Below are positions 39,751 through 51,700 of a stretch of DNA of 64,000 bases, in pieces. The notes under the pieces were generated by a model that was not told where the DNA came from, searched no databases, and saw only the letters and a list, made by a program, of their open reading frames with translations. The stretch comes from Caecitellus pseudoparvulus (taxonomy: Eukaryota; Bigyra: Bicosoecida). The DNA lies in NCBI GenBank assembly GCA_965644315.1, contig CBFFRQ010000030.1:617083-681082 (forward strand). Reading direction: 5' to 3'. Made by a program: the position numbers and the translations under genes. How positions within the stretch are numbered: the stretch's first letter is position 1; every line of letters starts with the position of its first letter.

Positions 39751-42700
39751 ATGGCTCAGTCAGCATGGTTTGGCGAGGTTGCCGCCTCCTTCCTGGGCTT
39801 CGACCTGCCGTCAGCATGGCCTGCGGCACTGGCCAAAGCAACGAACAAGGAGAAGGTGTCCCACATGCTGTCATCTGATGCAGCATCTGGAACGACTCTG
39901 TACGTGTGGACGGAGGAGGTGTCCATGGAGCGGGAGGTGCCAGCAGGAGGCAACGGCGGTTCAATTTCCGCCGGGCACGCCGGTGGCAGGGAAGCCAGCG
40001 GCGGCGCCGGGAGAGACGCCGTCGGCGGGCCCGGGCATGCCGAGAGCAAAGGGGAAGGCGGCAGCGGCGATGGCGGCGCGGAGGGGCTTCGTCTGGAGGC
40101 GGTGACGGACTACGCCGTTCGCATGCAGCTGCACGATCTGCCATCGGGGTTTGCCGGCATGGCCGTGTACTTCATCAAGTCCGTGGACGAGGCGGCGCCT
40201 TCCGCGCCCGACGACGCGGCGCTGGACGATGTGATGGGAGAGCACTACGAGTACGGCAGTGTGACGGGCGACCCGCTTTCCAGCATGCAGTTCATGCTGA
40301 GCGAGGTGTTCACGCCGGCGCTGTCCACGTTGCTGGGCAGCAAGGTGCCGGGCGGTGACGTCTCCGACCGGCACTCGGACGACTACCGGTCGGTGGTGTC
40401 AGGGTTCATGCAGGGGGCTGGGGGCGCTGGCTCCGCCCTGGGCCACAGCATGCGGTCAGGGGACGTGGGGTCCGTGGCGGGGAAGGGCTTCGGCGGCGCC
40501 AGCGTGATGGGGGGCGGCCGCCGTGGCTTCGTGGGCGGCGCCAGTGTGCGCATGGGGTCTGCCAGCGTGTTGGGGGGACAGACCACCGCCACGGGGGGGG
40601 TGGGCGGCCCTCCCGTGGCGGAGGTGCCGGTGCCGGCGGAGGTGGAGGACAGTGTGGCCACCGTGTCCGATGGCGTGCGAGGGGAGTTCCGCGCCGCCCT
40701 CTCACGCTTCTCGAAGCAGATGGGCAACACGCTGGCGCAGGTGACGGGGAACCTGCAGGTGGCCATGCCCAAGGTGACCATCAGCGACCCCACCATGGCG
40801 GCAGAGGACAGCACGACTCGGGACATTGTGCAGAACGCCGTGGCGGAGTGGTCTGCCACCATCAACGCCGTGCTGGGCGGCATGGCAGAGGAGCTGGACC
40901 GCCGCAGCATGGTGAAGCCCCTGGCGGAGCTGGAGTTCTGGCGCTCCCACAACGCCACTCTGGCCGCGCTGTACGAACAGCTGTCTGCGCCGGAGGTCAA
41001 GCGCATGTTGGAGGTGCTGCGGGCGGCTGGGGACCAGCAAGACCTGGTGCTGTTCGCCAAGGCCTTTGAGGAGCTGGCCCGGGCGCATGTGGAGACGAAC
41101 GACAACGTCCGTTTCCTGAGCACTGTGGACCGGCACTTCAAGGTGCTGGCGTCGGGCAGCCTGTCAGCGGTGCGGGAGGCGGTGCCGGGCATGGTGAGCG
41201 CGCTGCAGACCATCTGGGTCATCTCCCGGCACTACAACACGGAGAGCCGCATGCTGCCGCTGCTGCTGGGCATCGAGGCGGAGCTGGTGGAGAAGGTGAC
41301 GACGGAGGCCAACGTGAAGAGCGTCCTGCGGCTGCCCCGGGCGACGGCGGCCGGCACGCTGCAGGCGGCACACGATGTGCTGCAGGCGTGGGAGACGTCC
41401 TTCGCCGAGGCGCGTGACGCCATTGAGGAGGCCAACGCCGACCGGCGTTGGGAGTTCAGCGACCACAAGCTGTTCGGGCGAGCCCGGCACATGCGCGCCG
41501 TGCTGCGGGCGCTCATGGAGGTGGTCACGGTGACGGACGAGTTCGACGGCTTCTTCCGGGCGCCAGACATCTCCGACATCACCTCCGACGCGGAGCAGGT
41601 GAAGGCTGTCATCCGCCTCGTCAGCCGCCTCAAGCGCCCCCTGCTGAAGCTGCAGTACAAGCCCTTCGAGCCGCAGCGCGTGCGGCAGTGGGAGGCAGAT
41701 ATGCAGACCTTCCGCGGCAAGGTGGCGGACATCGAGGCCCGCACGACGCAGTTCATCGACGCCGCCTTTGACCGCCTGCGCAGCTCCATGGGCGCCTTTG
41801 CGCTGCTGCAGCAGATCCAGCACATGCAGCTGCGCGACACCATCCGCCAGCAGCTGGACTCCAAGACGCAGCACATCGTGGAGCGCGCACGCACGGAGCT
41901 GGCAGAGACGGCGGCGCAGTTTCGGGCCGGCAAGGGTGACCCCCCCCGCTTCAAGAACTACCCCCCCGTGGCTGGCGCCATCGCCTGGGCCCACGCTCTG
42001 TACACGCGGCAGAAGACGCCCATCGTGAAGTTCAGGGCCATGCCGCAGCTGCTGGCGTCGCCGCCGGGGCGCCTGCTGAAGGCGGAGTACCTCGCCTTTG
42101 CCAAGGAGGTGGATGCGTACATCAAGGAGCTGTACGGCGGGTGGGTGGTGCTGGCTGAGAAGGAGGTGCGGGCGCTGCTGGAGACGCCCGTCTTGGGGCC
42201 GGCCCTGCACGATGCGCCACAGCTGCCCAAGGACCTCATGCCGCCCGGATCCGGCGCGTCAGAAGGGCCGGACGCAGGACTGGTGCTGGCTGCCGCTGCG
42301 GCCGCCGCCGCCACTGCAGACCAGGTGCCGGGGCCTGGCGTGGACTGGGATGCCCGCCGCATGCCCGTGCCGCCGTACCACGTGAACTTCTCCCCTGCTC
42401 TGAGCACCATCATCCGTGAGGCGCGCCTGCTGGACCGCCTGGGCTTCGAGGTGCCCGAGGCCGCCCTGAACGTGACGCTGCAGGAGGACAAATTCCGCAC
42501 CTTCGTCGGGCGCCTGCGCGGCATGCTGCAGCGGTACCACACCGTCCTGCGGGACCTGCGCCCCTTCGAGTGCTCCTTGCTGCAGCGACAGCTGGCTGAC
42601 CTGCGCAGCACGGTGCGGCAGGGCTTCTCGCCGCTGAACTGGAACTCCCTGCACATCCTCGCGTACATCGAGGATGTGCAGAAGGCCCTGACGGGCTTCG

Positions 42701-45700
42701 AGTCCCAGCTGTCCCAGCTGCGCAAGAGCAATGACCACATCGAAGACGTCGTGGACAGCATCCGCAACACGCTGCTGGTGAAACCAGAGGACTTCCCCCT
42801 GGAGGCTGGGCCCATGGAGGTGTCGGACTGGTACGAGGCCGTGGAGCGCAAGGGCACGGCCCGCATCACGGCGCTGGTGGAGAAGTACCGCGGCAACCGC
42901 GGCGCCATGCTGCGTGTGGAGGGCATCGTGTGCCAGACCAGCACTGGGGCGGCCCCGGAGTTGGCCGAGTACTACAAGTACTGGGAGCGCCGGACGTACA
43001 ACGCTGTGGCGCAGATGATCCTGGCCAGCATGGGCGCCCTGCAGAGCCTGCTGAATGTGCCTTTCTTCACGGAGAAGGGCGGGGAGGAAGACGACGACAG
43101 CGGCGGTTGGAAGGCCTTCCCGCCCCTCATTCAGGTGCGTGTGACGCAGCAGTCGGACAACTCCTTCGTCATGTCCCCCGACGTGCACCAGATCGCCAAG
43201 TACATGTACCGCGCACACAAGTTCATCGCCAAGGCGGCACGCTCCTTCACGCGGTGGGTGGCGGGCACCTGCATCGAGGCGGTGGTGGTGCCGCAGGAAG
43301 GCGCCACGCCGCCCGACTTTAGCTACTACATGGACATCCGCCACAACCAGCCCATCGCACACATGACCCTGCGCATGCACGCGCTGCTGGAGATCTTCCA
43401 GCGCGTCAAGGCGTTTGCGCAGTTCTGGCAGCAGTACGGCAAGGACTACGACCTGTGGCGCCCGCGGCAGGCTGGCACCTTTGAGCGCCTGCGTGACCGG
43501 CGCCCCCCCGCTCTGTACTTTGACGCTCACCTGGACGCCTTTGCGCGCCTGGCAGGGGCCGTCTCCACCCTGCGCACCAGTCGTGACATTGGCTTCCTGC
43601 GGGTGGACTGCGAGCCTGTCGCCACCGCCTGCCGCACGCGGGCGCTGAACCTGGTGGGCAGCTACGGCACCGTGCTGCGGCAGGTGACGCTGGAGCGCAC
43701 GACGTCCCTCATGGAGCGGTGGGCCCACCTGCGCACACGCATCTCTGCGCCGGCGACGGACCTGGAGTCTCTCAAGGCCCTGCTGGAGGCCATCACCCAC
43801 GTGCAGCGCCTGCGGGCGGAGCAGGAGGCCGAGGTGCAGGACGTGCTGCACCGCGCCCGCATCCTGCACAAGCACGCAAAGGTGCTGGCTCAGGCGGCGG
43901 AGGAGGGCGACGAGGCGGCGTCGGGGGCTGCCCTGCTGTCACCAGAGGAGGCGCGGGAGGTGGCCAGTCTGCCCCGCACGTGGTCGGCGCTGGTGGACGA
44001 CGCCCTCACCCGTGACGCGCGCCTGGTCCGGGACAAGGAGCGCTTCCGTGCCGTCACGCAGCAGTCGGTGCGGGAGTTCGTCGCGACGACGGAGGCGGTG
44101 TGGGCTGAGTACCAAGGCGAAGGGCCGGGGGTGCCCGGCATCCCCCTCGCACGGGGCCTGGAGTCCATGACGTCTTTCAAGGCACGCCTGGCAGAGCTGG
44201 TGCGGCAGCGGGACGAGCTGACCAATGCTGAGCTGCTCTTTGGGCTGGAACTGACCAAGTACCCCGCCCTGGTGGACCTTGCCAACGACATGCGGCAGCT
44301 GGAGGTGCTGTACGACCTGTACGCGCAGCAGAAGTCCTTCGCCGAGTCCCAGTCCAACATGCTGTGGACGAACCTGGACACGCGCGTGCTGGCGCAGGGC
44401 GCGACGGACTTGACGAAGCGCCTGGCTGGCCTGGACAAGGCCCTGCGGGACCTGCCCACGTACCGCGCAGTGGAGGGCGAAGTGCAGGGCTTCAAGGCGT
44501 CCATCCCGCTCATCTCGTCCCTGAAGAACGACGCCATGCAGAGCAGGCACTGGGACAAGCTCATGGCGGCGACGGGCGTCAGCTTCAACATGAACCCCAA
44601 GACCTTCACCCTGCAGAAGCTGTTCGAGATGAACCTGCACCGGTTCCAGGAGGACATCGACGAGATCACCGGGGAGGCCATGCAGGAGGCGAAGATCGAG
44701 CGGCAGCTGGTGGAGATCGAGGACCGCTGGGCAGCCACCGAGTTCGACGTGCCTGCGTACAGCAAGAACGGGCAGTTCCGCTCGTACGTCCTGCGCGTGG
44801 AGGACGAGATGAAGGTGCAGCTAGAAGACGACATGCTGCAGCTGCAGACCATGGCCTCGTCCCGCTTCGTGTCCTTCTTCACCGCCCGCGTGCAGCAGTG
44901 GAGCCGCAACTTGACCACCGTGTCGGAGGTCATCGACGCGTGGGTGGCGGTGCAGCAGAAGTGGCAGTACCTGGAGGGCATCTTCGTCGGGAACGAGGAC
45001 ATCAAGAGCCAGCTCCCCGACGAAGTCCGCCGCTTTGCAGGCATCGACAAGGCCTTCAAGACCCTCATGAACCAGGTGAACGCCTCCCCCAACGTCGTGA
45101 CGGCGTGCTGCTCCGATGGCCGCCAGGAGCTGCTGGAGGAGCTGGGGGAGCGCCTGGACGAGTGCCAGAAGAACCTCACGCGGTACCTGGACTCCAAGCG
45201 CACGGCCTTCCCCCGCTTCTTCTTCATTTCCGACGACGAGCTGCTGGCAGTGCTGGGCTCCAGCGACCCCACCGGCATCCAGGAGCACCTCATGAAGCTC
45301 TTCAACAACGTCAAGGCGCTGACGTTTGGGCGTGGCAACCGCACCGTGCGTGCCATGTCCAGCTCGGAGGGCGAGACGTTTGAGCTGGAGGAGCCGGTGC
45401 CCGTGGAGGGCGCCGTGGAGGAGTGGATGAACGCGGTGCAGGACTCCATGCGGGCGTCCCTGCACGGCATCACGAAAGCTGGCGTGTACCACTACGCGCA
45501 CATGGACCGCAACGCGTGGGTGGAGGAGCAGCTGGGCATGGTCACCATGGTGGGCTCCCAGGTGTGGTGGACGTGGTACACAGAGGACACCTTCCGGCGC
45601 GTGCTGGGCGGGGACAAGTACGCCATGAAGGGCTTCGCGAGCAAGCTCACGCAGCAGCTGATGGAGCTGGTGGCCATGGTGCGCACGCCGCTGTCCAAGC

Positions 45701-48700
45701 TCATGCGGAAGAAGGTGAACACGCTGCTCATCGTGGACGTGCACGCCCGGGACATCATCGACCAGTTCGTGCGGGACAGCATCCTGGACGCGCGGGAGTT
45801 CGCGTGGGAGTCCCAGCTGCGCTTCTACTGGGACAGGGACCTGGACGACGTCCGTGTGCGGCAGTGCACGGGGGAGTTCGGCTACGGCTACGAGTACATG
45901 GGCTTGAATGGGCGCCTCGTCATCACGCCGCTCACGGACCGCTGCTACATGACCCTGACCCAGGCGCTGACGTTCAAGCTGGGCGGCTCCCCCGCGGGTC
46001 CTGCCGGCACAGGCAAGACGGAGACGGTGAAGGACCTGGCCAAGAACCTGGCCCTGCCCTGCTTCGTCACGAACTGTGGTGAAGGCCTGGACTACAAAGC
46101 GACGGGCGGCATCTTTTCCGGCCTGGCACAGGTGGGCGCCTGGGGCTGCTTCGACGAGTTCAACCGCATCAACATCGAGGTGCTGTCCGTCGTGTCTGCG
46201 CAGCTCAAGTCCCTGCAGAACGCGCTGCTGTACGGCAAGGAGACAGCTGACATCGGGCTGGAGAACCCCATCAAGGTGCACCCCAGTGTGGGCGTCTTCA
46301 TCACCATGAACCCGGGGTACGCCGGGCGCACAGAGCTGCCTGACAACTTGAAGGCGCTGTTCCGCCCCGTGACCATGATTGTGCCCGACCTGCTGCAGAT
46401 CTGCGAGATCATGCTGTTCTCGGAGGGCTTCGAAGGCGCCCGGGTGTTGGCCAAGAAGATGACGACGCTGTACAAGCTGGCGTCGGAGCAGCTGTCCAAG
46501 CAATTCCACTATGACTTTGGCCTGCGCGCGCTGAAGTCAGTGCTGGTCATGGCGGGGGCCCTGAAGCGGGAGTACTCGGACATGTCCGAGGAGTTGGTGC
46601 TCATGCGGTCGCTGCGAGACAGCAACATGCCCAAGTTCGTGTTTGAGGACGTGCCGTTGTTCCGTGGCTTGATCGACGACCTGTTCCCCGACCTGGACTG
46701 CCCCCGTGTGGCGTACCCCACGCTCAAGGGCGCCACGGAGAAGTACCTGGAGGACCGCCTCATGCGGCACGAAGACGAGGGCGTCTTCCAGCTGCAGGTG
46801 GACAAGGTCATCCAGCTGTACGAGACGATGCTGGTGCGGCACACGACGATGGTGGTGGGGCCGACGGGCGGCGGCAAGAGCGTCGTGCTGGAGACGCTCA
46901 AGGCCGCGTCCAAGCCGGCCTTTGACATTTCCGTGCGCATGCTGGTGCTGAACCCCAAGGCTGTCACTGTGAACGAGCTGTACGGCATCATGGACCCCGA
47001 GACGAGGGACTGGCATGACGGCATCCTGTCCCGCCTCTTCCGCGACTGCAACCGGCCCCTGCCTGCGGGCCGCGAGAGCGAGGTGCGGTGGATCGTGTAC
47101 GATGGCGACGTGGACGCGGAGTGGGTGGAGAACATGAACTCCGTCATGGACGACAACAAGCTGCTCACCCTGCCGAACGGCGAGCGCATCCAGCTGCAGG
47201 ACCACTGCAAGATGCTGGTGGAGGTGTTTGACCTGCAGTACGCGTCGCCCGCCACCATCTCCCGCTGCGGCATGACGTTCGTGGACCCCAAGAACCTGAA
47301 GTACTTCCCCTTCTACGTCAGGTGGGTGAAGATGCGCGCCGGGGACGCCCGGCCCACTGAAGCTGGCTACCTCATGGACCTGTACGAGAAGTACGTGCGG
47401 GTGCTGGTGGAGTACACGCTGGACGGCGAGGCTGGGGACGTGGAGGGGGAGGCCGGTGAGCCGCCCCTGGACCTGGTCGTGCCCCGCACCGACTTGAACA
47501 TGGTGCGCCAGCTGTGCCGCATGCTGGATGCCACCCTGGAGGGGGAGGAGGAGTACGCTGACTACGACATCTTGGAGGGGCACTTTGTCTTTGCTCTCAT
47601 CTGGTCGGTGGGCGCCGCCGTGACAGCCCAGCACAGGCCCCGGTTTGAGGAGGTCCTGCGGCGCACAGCGGAGATCCCCCTGCCAAAGGACTTATTCGGG
47701 TCCTTCTTCCACGCCCCGTCCCGCAAGTGGCTGTCGTGGAACGACCGCGTGCCAGAGTACGTGCCCCCCGAGCCCTTTGAGTTCTACCGGGTGCTGGTGC
47801 CGACCATGGATTCCGTGCTGTACACGTGGCTTCTCATGCGTATGATGGCAGTGGGGCAGCCGACGCTGTTCGTGGGCGAGTCCGGTACAGCCAAGACGGT
47901 GACCATCGAGAACTACCTGCTGGGGCTGAACCCCGAGACGTCCTCCACGCTGAACATCAACATGTCCAGCCGCACGACCTCTGCAGATGTGCAGATGAAC
48001 ATCGAGGCCAACGTGGACAAGCGCAGCGGCAAGACGTACGGGCCGCCCATGGGCAAGCAGCTCATGGTGTTCATCGACGACCTGAACATGCCGCGGGTGG
48101 ACACGTACGGCACGCAGCAGCCCATCGCGCTGCTGAAGTTCCTCGTCGAGTCCAAGTGCATGTACGACCGAGGCAAGGACCTGGACCTGCGCAGCTACCA
48201 CGACCTGATGTACATCGGGGCCATGGGCCCGCCCGGCGGCGGTCGCAACGACGTTGACCCGCGCTTTGTGTCGCTCTTCTCCGTCTTCAACTTGACGCGC
48301 CCCTCGACGGCTGTCTTGCAGAGCATCTACGGCAGCATCCTCACTGCCTTCACCTCTGTCTTCTCGGACGATGTGCAGGCCGTGGCGCGGGAGCTGACTC
48401 CCCTCACTCTGGACATTTACGCCTCCATTTGCCAGCGCCTGCCCCCGACGCCCTCCAAGTTCCACTACATCTTCAACCTGCGCGACCTTGGGCGAGTGTA
48501 CGAAGGCCTCTGCCTCGCAACACCAGACACCGTGCCCTCAGCGGCCGCCTTTCTGCGGCTGTGGCGCAACGAGATGCACCGCATCTTCTGTGACCGCTTG
48601 ACAACGAAGGAGGACCTGGACCTTGTGGGGGGTCTCGTGGACGGCGCAGTGCGCGGCAAGTTCTCCGGCGTCGCAGATGCTGTGGTCGCAGAGCCCATGG

Positions 48701-51700
48701 TATTCGGAGACTTCAAGCACTGCGTGCAGCGGCTCAAGGCGGGCAAGGAAGACCCCCAGCTGTACCAGGACCTGGGCAGCTACACAACTGTGGGGGAAGT
48801 CATGACGGACGTGCTGGAAGTGTACAACCTGGAGCATGAGAGCCGGGAGCTGAAGCTGGTGCTGTTCCAGGCCGCACTGGAGCACCTCTGCCGCATCTAC
48901 CGCATCATCCGCATGCCCCGTGGCAACGCCCTGCTGGTGGGCGTGGGCGGGTCAGGCAAGCAGAGTCTGACCAAGCTGGCTGCCTTTGCGGCAGGGTACG
49001 AGCTGTTCAGCATCACGCTCACGCGCAGCTACGGTGAGCGGGAGTTCAGGGAGGAGCTGCAGGAGCTGTACCGGAAGCTGGGCAAGGGCCCTGTCGTGTT
49101 CCTGTTCACCGACGCTGACGTCGTGCAGGAGGGCTTCCTTGAGCTCATCAACAACATGCTGACGACGGGCATGGTGCCGGCGCTGTACGAGCCGGAGGAG
49201 CGCGACAGCCTCGCGAACAGCGTCATGGCTGAGGTGAAGGCGGCTGGCATGTACGTGACCAAGGAGAACTGCTGGAACTACTTCGTGGCCAAGTGCCGCA
49301 ACAACTTGCACCTGGTGTTGGCCATGTCGCCGTCGGGTGACACGCTGCGGCGGCGGTGCAGGAACTTTCCTGGGCTCGTCTCCAACTCCGTCATCGACTG
49401 GTTCTTCCCCTGGCCGGAGGATGCCCTCGCGCGCGTGGCAGAGTTCTTCCTGGCGGAGGAGAAGGCAGTGCCGGACGCTCACAGGTCCGCCGTGGTGGAG
49501 CACATGGTGCACGTGCACCAGGGGGTGGTCACTGCGTCTCGCCAGTTCACGGCCGAGCTCAGGCGGTACAACTACGTGACACCCAAGAACTACCTAGACT
49601 TCATCGCCAATTACCGCTCCCAGCTGGACACACATGGTGTGCGGCTGACGACGCGGCTGGAGCGCCTGGAGAACGGGCTTGCCAAGCTGCAGGACGCGCA
49701 GGAGAAAGTGGACGAGATGAACAAGGTGCTGAAGAAGCGCAAGGTCATCGTGGACCGCAAGTCTGCCGAGGTCGAGACGCAGATCAAAGACATCCGTACC
49801 CGGCAGGCAGTGGCTGATGAGCAGCAGGCCGCTGCCCAGGTCTTTGCAAAGGAGCTGGCAGAGCAGGCCATCGTCATCGAGCAGAAGAGCGAGGCGGCCA
49901 ACGACGCTCTGGAGGCTGCACTGCCTGCCCTGGCCGCGGCTGCCGATGCGCTGAAGGACTTGAACGCCAGCCAGATCAACGAGGTGAAGAAGCTGCACAA
50001 CCCGCCGTCTGCGGTGAAGAACACGCTGTTCTGCGTGCTGTACCTCATGAACTCCAGCATCACGTCGGCAGAGTGGCCCATGTGCCAGTCCATGATGGCC
50101 GACGCACGGTTCCTGGACAACCTGCGCACGTACAAGAAGGAGGGCATCAAGGAGCGACAGATGCGCCGTGTGAACGCAATCCTGAACCACCTGGATGAAG
50201 CCTCTGTGCAAAAGTCCTCCGTCGCGGGGCTTGGGCTGTTTAGGTGGGTGACGTCCCTGTCTCATTACTATGACGTTGCGCGGCAGGTGAAGCCCCTGTC
50301 GGAGGAGGTGAGGAAGCTGGAGATGGAGAAGGCGGTGAAGGAGCAGGAGCTGGCCACCATCAATGAGAAGCTGGCGCAGCTGACGGACGAGATTGCCGCC
50401 CTGAACGCCAGCCTGTCCAAGAACGTCTCGGAGCTGGACACGCTGCGGGAGGAGGCGGCAGTCATGGAGCGCCGGCTGAACTCAGCGGAGCGCCTGATCC
50501 GGGGCTTGTCCTCGGAGCGCACGCGCTGGACAGCTGACATCCAGACCTTGCGAGGGCAAGTCACGCGGCTGACAGGAGACTGCCTGCTGTCCGCGGCGTT
50601 CCTGTCGTACCTGGGCGCCTTCACACATGAGTACCGCACCCGCATGCTGTACGAAGACTGGCTGGAGGACGTCAAGTCGCGGGAAGTGGACGTCACGGCA
50701 GACTTCGACCTGCGGCGGTTCATGATCACGGACGCGACGGTGCAGCGGTGGAGCGCGGAGGGGCTGCCTGCGGACGACCACAGCGTGTTCAACGGCATCC
50801 TGACCGAGCGCGCCTCGCGCTTCCCCCTGTGTGTGGACCCGCAGGAGCAGGCTGTGGCGTGGATCAAGGCCAAGGAGCCGGAGCTGGTGGTGGGCACGTT
50901 CTTCGACGCGGGGTTCATGCGGAACTTGGAGCTGGCAGTGCAGTACGGCAAGCCGTTCCTGTTCGAATCCGTGGACGAGTCGCTGGACCCTGTCATTGAC
51001 CCTGTCCTGGAGAAGAACGTGCGTCGCGAGGGGCCGGAGCTGACGATTCAGCTGGGGGACAAGGTGTTGACATGGGACTCCAGCTTCCGGCTGTACATGA
51101 CGTCCAAGATGTCCAACCCGCACTACTCCCCCGAGATCATGGGCAAGACCATGATCATTAACTACTCCGTCACCATGCAGGGCCTGTCTGACCAGCTGCT
51201 GAACGTCGTCGTGGGCAACGAGCGCATGGACCTGGAGACGCAGTTCCGGGAGCTGGTGCAGGACATGTCTGCCAACGCACAGATGCTGGAGGCGCTGGAG
51301 GAAGATCTGCTGCGGTCCCTGGCAACGGCGTCGGGCGACCTGCTGGACAACGAGGACCTCATTGCGAAGCTGGAGCAGAGCAAGAAGAAGGCGGACGAGA
51401 CGGCGAAGAAGCTGAAGGCCGCGACGGCGACGCGGACGGAGATCAACCTGACGCGGCAGCAGTACACGCCTGCTGCGAAGCGCGGCAGCATTCTCTTCTT
51501 CGCCATGTCTGGCATGGCCAACATCATGCGCATGTACGAGATCAGCCTGGCGTCCTTCTTGGGCGTGTTCCAGCGGTCCCTGAAGCAGTCCGCGCGAGAC
51601 GCGTCGGTGGAGGTGCGCCTGGGCAACGTCATTGCCGAGATGACGAAGCAGATGTATGACTACACGTGCACTGGCATTTTCGAGCGGCACAAGCTCATGT

